Assembly (NCBI RefSeq): GCF_019059575.1
Contig: NW_024882881.1
Coordinates: 112,120-176,119, forward strand
DNA from: Amphibalanus amphitrite
Lineage: Eukaryota > Arthropoda > Thecostraca > Balanomorpha > Balanidae
DNA: 64,000 nucleotides
Direction: 5' to 3'
The notes below the pieces were generated by a model that was given only the letters and a program-made list of their open reading frames with translations, was not told the origin of the DNA and searched no databases. Numbering within the stretch: position 1 is the first letter of the stretch; every line of letters begins with the position of its first letter. Of the stretch, positions 1 through 11,300 are shown one piece after another. A program made the translations under genes and the position numbers.

Positions 1-188
1 GCGGCGCCCGCCCCGCCCCCTCTCACACCCCACTGCACCGCTCCTTTGCATAGTATTAGCGGTGACCGGAGGGACCCTGGTGGCATGGCCGTAACGGGCC
101 CTGGTCGCCACAGTTTTATTAAACATTCCGGTTATAGTAGCGCCGTTAACTAGTCATATGGCCAGAGCAGTAGCAATTGTTCTGCTTA

Positions 189-273
189 ATATATATTGAG
201 TAGGAAAAACATACAGCACTATGACGAAACGCGTCCACCCATGTGCTGTATGTTTTTCCTACTCAATATATAT
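189..273. repeat. Perfect 31-bp inverted repeat, hairpin or tiny MITE
   Basis: The arms 189-219 and 243-273 are perfect reverse complements of 31 nt around a 23-nt loop. The arm ends are AT dinucleotides (ATATAT at both outer edges). This fits a very short non-autonomous Tc1/mariner-type element with TA target duplications, but so short a core prevents family assignment. It could also be a plain fold-back. Confidence 0.7.
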
Positions 274-625
274 CTAATTGTCTATACATCACTCAACATG
301 TTATGCTTAAAACGACACCAAAGGCAATGACAGGAAATAAGGTACAACGTTCAATGCATGCCTACTTTACCCAGTTTAGTTGATTTTAGCACAGAGATTT
401 AGCTCTGGAACTAATTCACAGTGCAGTGACGGGTAAAGCTGATACATTCATACATGCAAAATTTCAAAGTTGATGAAAGTAGCAGATAAAAAGTATACGT
501 CTTCATCACATAGACCTTGGCATACAATAGTCGGCTAAAACAACACCGAACTTTGTAATAAGTATGCAAGCCGGCCCAACGGATCCCAATTCGCGTTGCA
601 ACGGACTGCATCAATTTTGAATTTT

Positions 626-697
626 GTATGTATGTATGTATGTATGTATGTATGTATGTATGTATGTATGTATGTATGTATGTATGTATGTATGTAT
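626..697 (+). repeat. (GTAT)n microsatellite
   Basis: About 18 uninterrupted copies of the tetranucleotide GTAT. Its translation gives Tyr-Ile-His-Thr repeats on the minus strand and Met-Tyr-Val-Cys repeats on the plus strand. These are artefacts of the repeat, not proteins. Confidence 0.97.
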
Positions 698-1019
698 TGA
701 CACCAAAAGCCTTCCACATATGGCGTGGCGATTACGGCTTTTTTGACGACTTAATTAAAAACCCAAACGCCGGTCTGTGGCATCACAATGCTCGAAAAGG
801 CATTGTCTTCGCTCTTGTTATCCGGCTGAACTCCCAAAGGCAGACTAAAAATGCGTAAATTTCCATCTGACAATCACCTTCTTAGCATTCGTCAGAAAAC
901 GCACATGCCCAGACTCTGTGAGAGAAGCGCAGCTCGTCCCTCCCTTTGATTGGTTTCCGTGACCCAGTCTGGTAATTTATCCGTGTATCCCTCCGTTCCT
1001 CCGATCGCCGTCTCCTGTG

Positions 1020-1511
1020 GCACCATCTCGGGTGGCCGAGCACATTGAGCCCGGGGCGGGGAGGGAGGGGAGGGCCCGGCGCGGGAGGGGGGGGGGGCGC
1101 AGGCTGAGATAGCCGCCGGCAGCGACGAGCGCCAGCTGCTGCCGTCGCGCCCAATCTCGATATATAATAACCTCTATCGACTTGACGTGGCCGGGGCGAC
1201 ACAGGCGCCGTACAAATCCCCGCCGCAATCGGGCCCGCTGAAATAATGCCGGCTCTATGCGCCCGCCAGGCGCCGCCCACCTGATTGATGTCGGCTCGCA
1301 TGACCCTTTTTTGTGTACAAAATAATTGGATGGCCGGAGGCTGTTCGGCCGCGGCCACCGGGCGTCGTTGATGCGCCATCTCTTGTCACTGACGCGCCGG
1401 GCCGGCTGCGGGCGGCGGCGACGAATATTGGCGCACCTCGACCGCCGCCGCCGCCAACCGATTCCGGACATGTGGCGAGCGCATTATCCAATTATGCAAA
1501 TATTTTAATAG
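1020..1511. other. GC-rich patch ending in an octamer motif
   Basis: This is a strongly GC-rich stretch with a G-run near 1087-1096. It gives way at 1480-1511 to AT-rich sequence containing a perfect ATGCAAAT octamer (1494-1501), the classical POU-factor site, next to AATTA. It may be a cis-regulatory element of the downstream surface-protein gene. Only the motif is seen; the function is inferred, and an octamer occurs by chance about once per tens of kilobases. Confidence 0.3.
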
Positions 1512-3001
1512 AATAATACGGCCTGATCAAAAATAAATGTGTGGAAAGTTTGACGAGAATGCTAATAAGTTAGACGGGAATGAGTTAGGGGTGCATTGAG
1601 ATACGATGGTGGCTGTCGACACGGATAAGTTGTTCTAAGTTTCTTGGCTAACAGTGCCTAAACAGCAGATAAATATAAATATAGATCGATACTGAATTAT
1701 ATTCCGAAGCATCGTGACACCAGGGTACTACAACAAAATGATCAAAATATTGCTCAAAGCTACGTAAAGAAATACTGAAAAAACTGTTTGGACAGAAGAC
1801 CATCCGCAGCATTTATCAAACCACCATTGCAATATTTCAGATAAATTGAGCAGCCTAATTCTTTAAAATTGAACATGATGTTGCTTCAACGGAACATGAA
1901 GGCGTTCAAATCCATACGCCACCATAATTTCAGAGGACAAAACTCCCGGGGAATACAGCGTCTAACGAGCATTGTATAACTATGACCCGTCAGCAGAATA
2001 GCACGTTTTACTTCTATTTGCTGTTGTCAGGCAGCAAACAGAAGTCAGCCAGTAAACTGCTGACCTTCACGAAGCGGGTCACTCGCCGTCGAAAGCACCT
2101 GTTGTAACACAATAATTCCTTAAAAGAGTTATCTCTGACATGCCACTGACCCACTCCAGATCCATCACGACCCGGCCCAACTAACTCAAAACGCTATACG
2201 ATGACGAATCCCCGGCTCTGTAACAACCATCTCTCAGTCAGAGCCGGTGGTCAGTTCATCTGCCGCAGCTCGGCCGTCCTCACACATGGTCGTTTTCACA
2301 TCATTTGGGCACGGACGAGGCCGCTGTGGACGGCAATATCTCTCGCCGGCCGGCAGGACTCCATCAGACGGAGACGCATGTACGCGGCGTCTGGGCGGCG
2401 TCCTCACACTCGGCTGCGCCCGACTGCGATGAAGCGGTTCGTCGACCGGCGATACTTCAGCCAACTGTCTGCCAACAATGGCCGGACGCGAAATAAACAC
2501 GGCCATTGCCGGGCGCGGCGGCGGCCCGTGCCGTGACCTGACGCAGTGCAGCTGACTGGTGGGGGGTATTTGAGGTGGCGATCGGTCCACAGGTGGCCGC
2601 ATGTGTCGCTCGCGTCGGATGAAGGTGGCAGTGATGTTGTTATTAGGATGCAATTTACAGTTAAAAAGATCCTTAGACTTAGTGGATGTGGCACAGAAGA
2701 GCTGGTTATACAAATGAGGGAAAACAATTTGCAAAATGTTTACAAACTTGTATGATCAAGAATCAATTATTTATTTTGCATTGCAAGAACGGGGCTAACA
2801 AATTAGCGCGGTACAAGGCACCAAGGGAATGCAATGAGGCTGTACCTAAATCTTATGTGTGTATAATCATTAATCATACATGCTATGCCATTGCAGCCGA
2901 TCTAGCATCAGACGACATCGACAGAATTGTAAATGTCAGCAGGTCAGGGTGCACTGCAAGGACACATGCACACGTAAATATTGATACTGGCATACCCGAT
3001 A

Positions 3002-3042
3002 GAGAGAGACTGAGGGTTTGGGCCAAACCCTCAGTCTCTCTC
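3002..3042. repeat. Perfect 20-bp-arm hairpin with a 1-nt loop
   Basis: The arms 3002-3021 and 3023-3042 pair without a mismatch around the single base 3022, so the sequence is almost a continuous palindrome. The arms hold a GA-rich then GGGTTTGG pattern. No target-site duplication or transposon signature was seen. Confidence 0.8.
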
Positions 3043-3369
3043 CGTCAGTCTCTATCAAAGGTCAATTCGGTCAGAGAGCTAGCACAGGAATGAAACTGCA
3101 CGACACCGGTCGCAGTTATGTCCCTCCTTTCAGTCCCTTTCAGCCTCCCCTTCCCTTCGGACTGGCCGGGCGCGGCGGTCTGGCGACTGCTGAGCCGATT
3201 CCAGTCACGGCCTGCAAGTGTCCGGCACGGCGGCAGACAGAGCTGCTGAGAGTAAGCCACGAGAGGGAGCCTGCACACTCGCACAGACAGTAGCTGCCGA
3301 TGCTGCAGCGACAGAGCTGGCGAGGGAAGGCCGCTGGGCTGACACCAGCTGCCGAGCGTAAGCCACAGT

Positions 3370-3575
3370 CTGAGGGGCGCCCAAGAGGGAGGTAAGAGAG
3401 ACAGGCTCCGTCTCGGGGCGCCGGACGGAGGGAGAGGGACAGGCTATGTCGCATGCCGCCGGACACGGAGTTAGGGCCAGGCTTCATCTCGGCGCCGGAC
3501 AGGGGAACAGGATAGGCTCCGTCTCGGCGCGCCGTACAGGGGAACAGGATAGGCCCGTCTCGTGGCGCCGCTCGG
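3370..3575 (+). repeat. Degenerate minisatellite, about 45-50-bp unit
   Basis: About four to five imperfect copies of a unit built around CGTCTCGGCGCCGGACAGG followed by GGAACAGGATAGGC. The last two copies (from about 3490) are the most alike; the earlier ones are decayed. Confidence 0.7.
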
Positions 3576-5055
3576 TCCCAGGAGACCGGCTCGGTTATTG
3601 GCAGCCCGAGATCGAGACGGGGCGGGCAGAAGCGTCGGGAAACCTGACGGGATTGGGAGACCTCTGTCCCCTCAGATTCCCACTCTCATCTCATTCCCTG
3701 ACTCTCGCAGCCTCTAATTTTCCATTCGTTATTCTTTCGCGCAATAATCTTAAGCCCGGGGCAAAATGACCGATACCTTGACAGCAGTCTACACAGACAT
3801 GCAGTTCATGTGCTGCACGAACTGTTGCACTCCACGCGTCGTTCTAATTTATTCGCCCCATCTATCACCCGCGGATTATAATCGTCTGCTACGTGTAAGC
3901 TGAGGAGTTCATGCAGATCCTGTGTCCGTGCCTCGATATATCATGGTGCCGAGTCCAAAGCCAGACAAAGAGGCGGCCAGCGAGGCGAGCCAGCACCTCT
4001 CGGACAGCATCTGTCAGAAAGTACTGCATCCAGCGCCGTCAAAGGATAGCCGTCCGGTCTGCCACACTGATAAGAGATTGCTTGGTCATTATCACATCTG
4101 TGCAGTGTCTGTGTTATCAACAAGCGAATGAAAGGCTTAGACAACGATAGTCAGACAATCAACGTCACTTGATGTGATGAGGGTGGTCTCATTAGAGCCT
4201 TACCATCTCAGCACCACCAAATAAATATTGGATTTCAGACGGATGAACATACAACCCTTATGCCTGCATGAAAAGTAAATAATGAATATGTTTAGCTCTT
4301 TACAAGTATCTAAAAAAAAAAACTGTATGGCATTTTTGATGAACTGGCCTAACCACAATTCAATTTGTGTTCTGTTTTGACCTGCGGTGGGCTGAGTTAC
4401 GGCCGGCTGTTTGGCCACTGACCACCGGCTGGCCGCTGCCCTCTGTCCGGCCCCAAGCCCCCACTACCAACACACACGGACGGGGCGAGGGCAGGCCTGG
4501 TTTACGTCTGGTGCGGATGAATATCTACCTTGTTAGCCGGCCATAATTCAATACTCTCCCTTTTGGGCTGATTATGATAGGTCAATTTGTCGGCGGGCGT
4601 CTGGGGTATCGCGCGGGGCCGGCTGGCCACGCGGCTAACTCTGGGGGCGGCGCCGACCGGACAAAAATATCAGCGTGGTATGATCGCACATATACACAGA
4701 GTGCTGTCGGGCAGACAGGTTCCGTCAACACAGTGTCAGACCTATCAATCATAAACATCAAGCTACGTCTGTGCCAAATTTCAAGGACCTGCCCTTCGAG
4801 ACTTATCATTTTACCACTATAAACCATAACCTATCGGCTACGCATTTCGGTGCTCTCTGACCCCCGCGGGTCCCCCGGCGCTCGGCGCTGCTCCGTTGCG
4901 GCGCGGGCCGCCGCCCCCCCCCCCTGCTCCGCTCTGATTAGGACAGCGCGGCCGCCGGCGCCCGCCGCCAGCTGCCCCGGCTCCAATAACGCGCAGGCAC
5001 GCGGCAAGGTGCGATTTTCCAGTCGGCTGCCTGATGAGTGCTGATCATTCGACTG

Positions 5056-5437
5056 GAGACGGGGGTGGACGGCCCGACGGACGGGGAGGACGGCTCGTCA
5101 CACGGGACTCGGGAGGACGGCCCGTCACACGGGACTCGGGAGGACGGGCCTGTTAGACTGGGAGGATGGCCTGACGTATGTACGGGAGGACGGGTCTGAC
5201 GGACGGGGAGGACGGCTTGACGGACGGGGAGGACGGCCTGCCAAACGGAACTCCGGAGGACGTGCCTGTTAGACCGGGAGGATAGCCTGACGTACGGGGA
5301 GGACGGGTCTGGTCTGACGGACGGGGAGGATGACCTGACGGACCGGGAGGATGGCCCGGCGGACTGGGAGGACGGGTCTGACGAACGAGGAGGATGGCCT
5401 GACGGACCGGGAGGACAGGTCTGGCGGATGGGGGCTG
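5056..5437 (+). repeat. Degenerate GACGGACGGGGAGGACGG minisatellite
   Basis: Roughly fifteen imperfect units of about 22-28 bp rich in GGGAGGACGG, with variants that carry CCTGTTAGAC or CGTCACACGGG. The minus strand reads as a Pro/Arg/Gln-rich open frame that only reflects the repeat. Confidence 0.85.
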
Positions 5438-8272
5438 GTGACAGTCTGGGTGAATTGTGACAGATCTGTCACACTGGACAGAATGGAGACGATTCTGACA
5501 GACAGATTCTGATAGCAACAGGCTTGACAGATCCGGCCGTTAGAACGGGGGTGATGATGAAAAAGGAAAGAGAAAGATTAATTGAGAATTTCTTTTATAG
5601 AAAGACAGAAAAGCTTTGTCAAATGTATGAGAGAGTCTGGTACACGTCTACTTCAAAATTCACCTCGTCAAAACTCAGAAAAATGTGTTTTATTACGTAA
5701 AGCGAAGCTAAATAACCATCAAATTATCGGTCCAAATCAACGCATAACACTCCCTCGTCCCTTTTACACGGATTAATAAGCTGGTTCGAATTAATTGCCA
5801 GTTTCTGGCCTCGATGTTGAGATAAACGGCGGCGCACGGCCGATCAGCACCGTTCGACATCAGCTGGCAGGTTGTTGGGACGCTGACGAATTTAGTCGCT
5901 CCATCAGGATTGCTATTGATGGCCTGAGAGCCTGCGGCGATTATTGGCGAGCCGCTGTTGATTTACGGCCTTTAATCTTGTGTCCGACGACGAACCGGCC
6001 GACAAACGACGGGATCGCGCTGCGGAATGAAATCAAACATCCCATCATCGGAGAACGCTCACCGGCCACTGACGGAGAGCGGGCGGAACCGCAGAGACGG
6101 TCGACTTTGCTCCGATGCGACTCAGCCGCCACACGGTGAGACCGGTAGACAAAACACGGGTGAGATAGATAAAGCTGGTTGACACTACCCTTCACAACTC
6201 CCCAGAGTAGCTGTTATGTACTGACAAAGCACATTCCAGAAGGAAGGCATTTCTGCATCTTCGATGGTCACCTTGATGTTTAGGAATAGAGTGAATAACG
6301 CAAACATTGCTGAACGGGTTATGGACAACGCAACTGCTGCATTATCTTCTATGGTCAAAACACCCCATCTCCTGACGGCACGCTCTCAGTCAGCTCACCA
6401 CACTGCGATCCGACCCGTCGATCAGAGGTCATCTAACGAGCGCCACCGGGCCGTGTCGGCGTGGCCTCGTTGGGCGGCTGGGGCGCGTGTCTGTCCGACG
6501 GACGGTGCCGCTCGGCCCCGGGGGAGCGGTCGGGGCGCTGTGTCAGCTCCGTCAGCCGCCGTTCACCGCCGGCCGCCGCCGACCGCTCATTACCCGCCAT
6601 TAGTGGCGCGAGACGCCGCGCATTGTCACCGGCGCGCCGCCACCGCCGCCCAAACGTCAGCGGAGCGCCGTAATTGTGGCCGGCGCCGGCTATTGACACG
6701 TGGTGGGCGAATTGACCGGGCGAGACGGCGCTGAGAAGACGAAGACGGCGCTGGGACGACAGAGATGGATCGGCGGCAAGACGGGCCGCAGAGGAGAGGA
6801 TCCAGCTGAGAAGATTGACAGTTTCGTTTTGAACAGCAGGCGGATTTCGTCACGGCCAATGAAAATCTGATGACAGTTCGATAGACAGGCTTTGTCATTG
6901 AACGGGAAGTATCTAACGTGTCATCTCAGTTTCCTTTTCAGCTTTCATTGCAAGTTCAAAAGTAAACTTTTATTTTAATTTCCAAATCCTCCCCTTCGTT
7001 ACTTGTCTCCTTCAGTTAACTGCTTGACTCAGAATCATTAATATGCATACGTGTGCCCTCCCTCTTCCCTTGTTTCTCGTTTCCATCTCTCATTTTCTCT
7101 GACCTTGTTCGGCCCCGTGCATCTATCAATACGGAGAGAGTAGGAGAAAACAGCGCAGTGTCGCCTCTCTCCCTCTCCCAGCGCCCCCGGACCTGGCCCT
7201 CCCCTCCAGCTTTGTTTGTCGACCCATCATTCGAACACAGGATTCCAATGGCTGCCGGCAGGGCACAGTGCAGAACGCACAGCCGGCGGCGGCACTTTAA
7301 ATCATATTGATTAGCTCGCTAAGCCGGGGATAGCGTTAAATAACAGAGACGTGGGACCGACAGCACCGGCGCCCAACAGTCGTCCATATTCATCCAATAA
7401 TCAACCATTAAATTAATCTATAAAGTTGTGGCCCTTATGTGTCCAATCTTTTATAGGCCAACGCCCAACGGCTCCTCTCCATGCTGAAGTATCCTGTCCC
7501 TGTTCCTTCCACACACAATCATTGTCTCGCTCCTTGGCAAGCAACCCCGCAACGCCGCTCGTATGGAGAAAACGAAGGGAGGTTTTGTTTCGGAGGCGAC
7601 AAGTGCAAAGTAAATAGACACCTCGGATCAGGAATAATAATTCTGCGTCTCCCTAGAGCAGGCTATGCCGGGGAAAATCAACATGCTTAGCGGAGCCGGG
7701 CGCCGTGGCACGTCCGACTCGCCACGGCGGACGTTCTAACACAGCGGATAGCGGCAGCACTATCTCACCCTCCCGATGCTTACCAATAATGAATTATTTC
7801 ATAGCTTATGTTCAAGATTTCAACGAAGTCCAACTAACATGCTTTGTATTATCACGTAATAAAGGATTTATAATGTTGGAATGCAATATGCGATTGTTGT
7901 ATCTACTATCGAGATTCACTTGTTATTATCACAAAGGTGTAAATTTGCAGGAAAAGCCAAGATTCAGGCTCAAAGTGAAAGGTAAACGTCCGGACATCAT
8001 TTTTCCTCTGTAGTGACCGCCGTCGTGTGCCGGCTGCTGCAAAGTAATCGAGCGACGGCCGCTCTGAGGCCAGACCAGTGTGTTGCGGCACAGCATCCAG
8101 CAGGCGCTCGTACCTGCTGACATCTAGTGAGCGAATCACCAACCAACACCTGCGCTCGGAGGTTGGCCAATGGCCATGACTAGCGCGTTTGTAGGGCACT
8201 CAGAGCCCGACTCCGACCGATGGGGTTGTTTTATCAAGAGGCCGACTCTGATCGATGTTTGTTTGTCCACAG

Positions 8273-8379
8273 TGCACGCCGTGCGGCCAATGTTTGTGGA
8301 GTCACTGAAGAACCTCACGGTGCCCATCGGCCGAGACGCCACCTTCACCTGCGTGGTCCGCCACCTCGGAGGATATCGC
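8273..8379 (+). CDS. DIP/lachesin exon a: start of Ig1
   Basis: The acceptor is CCACAG at 8267-8272 and the donor GTAAGT starts at 8380. It encodes AVRPMFVESLKNLTVPIG and then the first Ig1 cysteine and HLGGYR. It begins with two bases of a split codon and ends on a codon boundary. NLT is a potential N-glycosylation site. A preceding exon with the signal peptide must end in phase 1. Confidence 0.93.
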
Positions 8380-11300
8380 GTAAGTAGCCGCTGACGCCAA
8401 ATGACGGCGCCAAATGAAAACTCAATTATCACTGTTCTGTGAGTAAATAAAAACAAGGAACCAATAATGCCTACCACATGCCGGATCCAAGCACTCGACT
8501 CTCTCAATCAATCAATCCCCCACCCGCCCCCGGCGCTGAACTGTCAGAGCTCTCACAGTAAGCCGTCACATCTGGGCGCCGTCGGACTATATTGAAGCCC
8601 ACTCGCTTTGCCTGGTCTGGCCATATTCACCACATCGGCGGCCGCACATGGTTGATTGAGCTATCTATCACGTCTGACCGGCCGGCGCGACGCTCCACAC
8701 TCCAGAGAGAAGCGCTCTGGAGCCGACGGCACAGGTGCCGAGAGTGGGACGCTCGCCTGATAATGGACCAAGATTGATGAACTCGGCCCGTGAATAATTA
8801 ATTAATGTCATCGAGCATTGTTCTAGACTCATGTTGAACAGCATAATGCATTGATTGGGAGGCCGTCTAGTCTAGGTGGTCGGATGTGCGCTTGTCGGTA
8901 GCTGGTGTAGTTGCCAGTGGTTCTCTGGGCATGTCGAGGGACAGTGCTGTGGACACGCCGAGGCCAGTAGTGATGATTTGTGCGGATCTGTCGGAAGTCG
9001 TAGCACAGCTCGATAGACATGTCGGGAGTTTTATTTTAACAGTAATATTCTGTGGACTTGCCATCGCTACCAGGCCATGGCAGCGATGACAAAATCACAG
9101 AATAGTATAGCTGGTAGTACCGGACATTAATTCCTTGACAAAGCGTCTTCAACACAGCCCAGGAAAGAGACACTTCAAATACCATCATATTCATCACCTA
9201 CCGCTAATCCTCCGTAACCAGTTTTACACTGCGATGTTGATTACTTTCTGTTATCTGACCGCAGGTCGGGTGGGTGAAGGCGGATTCCAAGGCGATTCAG
9301 GCGATTCACACGCACGTCATCACACATAACCCGCGTGTGCGGGTGTCTCACCGGGACCAGACCACGTGGAACCTGCACATCAACCAGGTGCAGGAGGAGG
9401 ACCGGGGCACCTACATGTGCCAGATCAACTACGACCCCATGATGAGTCAGGTGAGAGTGGTATGAGCTAATGAGTCTCAGTTAGGTGAGTGGAGTGGGGA
9501 ATAATCAGCAATCACCAATGAATCGTATAAAGAGAGAGATACGGAACATGAACTGTGACTCCAAGGTAGTCAGGTCGGTGGTATGAAGAGCAGCTTACGA
9601 GTGAATGAAGTTGGTGAGTCGGGCCAGGCGCACATCGGTAAGTGAGGTGGGTGCAGCGTACAAATAAATCGGACTCCATTGTTAGTCAAGTAAGTGAGAA
9701 ACCGATAAACTGCGCGCAGTCGGCAATCAGGTGAGTGGTGGTACACGGTAACAGCGGAGCGTTCAGAACACTGCAGAGTGCAGAATGAGACCACCCACAT
9801 TATGGGTGGTCTAAGGCTTACAAAAATCTGAATGACTATGAACAAAGGGTACGAATGGTTGTATTAGGGCAGGCAAAAATTGATTCTTTTCTTCATAATA
9901 CCTAACCAATGATATAAAATTAAAAATGCCAGAAGAATAAATAATTTAAGGGTTCATACTAGCTACTTAACGAAATTTCTTCATGCATATCGTTCATCGC
10001 CGCACAGACAGACAGTTAATTTATGAAACATGTCCGCGTTAATTCATGAGATGAGCGCAGGATCCCGGGCACGCTCTGTCTTCTGTTGGACGTCACGTTT
10101 GCTGCCTTTGTATGCCGTCCAAGCGTGATTCGGACGTATATCATAAATCTAAGCGGCTCCTGCAGTGGATGTGGATGGACGGAATACTAATCTCCGCGAC
10201 TCTGGAAAAGTGACTGCGAGAGCCACATTGACCTGTCTGCTAACAGCGCCCTGCGCCGGTGAAACACGACCTAATGGACACGCATACCGAGCCATCACAG
10301 CAGATATGAGTCTGACGTTCTCAACGTCATAAATAGGATGGAAAGAAACCTGACACTGTGTATGAAAGGTACCCAACATCGACAAAGATCAAAGTACCTA
10401 CCTACGTCATCCACGACCCTCAGTGCAATTAAACTCGTTTTTTCCGATCCATCATGTAAAGATCAGAATATAATTTCGTACCTATGAAATCGAAGCTTCT
10501 GGGTGTTACAGAATATGCTGGCCTCTGAAAAACGAAAGCCATTGGAAACGGTGGAAGGCGGAAACACATCGACTGTATAGAAATGCGGCACGTCCTATTC
10601 CAACCAATTTTCTACAACTGTCACAGACTCACAGTCACCCCGATTTCGATCAACAAAACTAACTTGCAATGCGCTTGCACACCAGCCACAGCACCACACT
10701 CGTCATCTTCGCTCGAATACATCGTACCACATTCATCTCAGAACCCTAACCGTTCGCATTTCCCCACCAGTACGGCGTGCTCGAGGTGGTGGTACCCCCG
10801 GACATCATCAGCGACCAGTCGTCGGGCGACCTGACGATCCCCGAGGGCGGCAGCGGCGAGCTGCGATGTAAGGCGCGCGGCTACCCGACTCCGGTCATCA
10901 CCTGGCGCCGGGAGGACGGTCGACCGATCGCCGTGTCCCGTCGGCAGCCGAGCGGCGGCGACTGGCAGAACGGCGGCGGCTGGAGAGACGTGGACGGCGT
11001 GCTCCGACAGGACGGAGGTGAGCGACGGGACCAGGCGTGCTCCGACAGGACGGAGGTGAGCGACGGGACCAGGCGTGCTTCGACAGGACGGAGGTGAGCG
11101 ACGGGCGACCGGGTCACCGGAGGAGGGTCTGTCTGTGCGGAGCCAGAGGCTCCTGTCCGTGCCTGTCCATATCAATATCCAAGGCCACGTCTGTCTAATG
11201 TCTAGGCCAGTCTAGGCATGGTTAATGAAACTCATTGACCATGACGCAGCGTTTTGGGCAGCGTCACAAGCGTCAGCAGCGTGCAAGCGAACTGAAGCAG

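Larger units (their letters stand above)
1..8272. other. Non-coding region upstream of the visible DIP/lachesin exons
   Basis: I find no convincing exon here. Open frames are short and compositionally driven. No signal-peptide exon for the DIP/lachesin gene was recognised, so it lies left of the window or is too short to see. The stretch holds two strong hairpins (189-273, 3002-3042), a tetranucleotide microsatellite (626-697), two minisatellites (about 3370-3575 and 5056-5437) and GC-rich patches (about 1020-1490, 2250-2610, 6400-6780). Much of it could be intron of the same gene if its first exon is far upstream; that is inference. Confidence 0.6.

Noticed and set aside
411-858. Repetitive Tyr-Ile-His-Thr and Met-Tyr-Val-Cys peptides
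   Set aside because: Direct translations of the (GTAT)n microsatellite.
5056-5437. CRISPR-like spacing of repeats
   Set aside because: Units are degenerate and adjacent without unique spacers; eukaryotic minisatellite.
5153-5518. Proline-rich minus-strand open frame
   Set aside because: Product of the minisatellite at 5056-5437; no start context or homologue.
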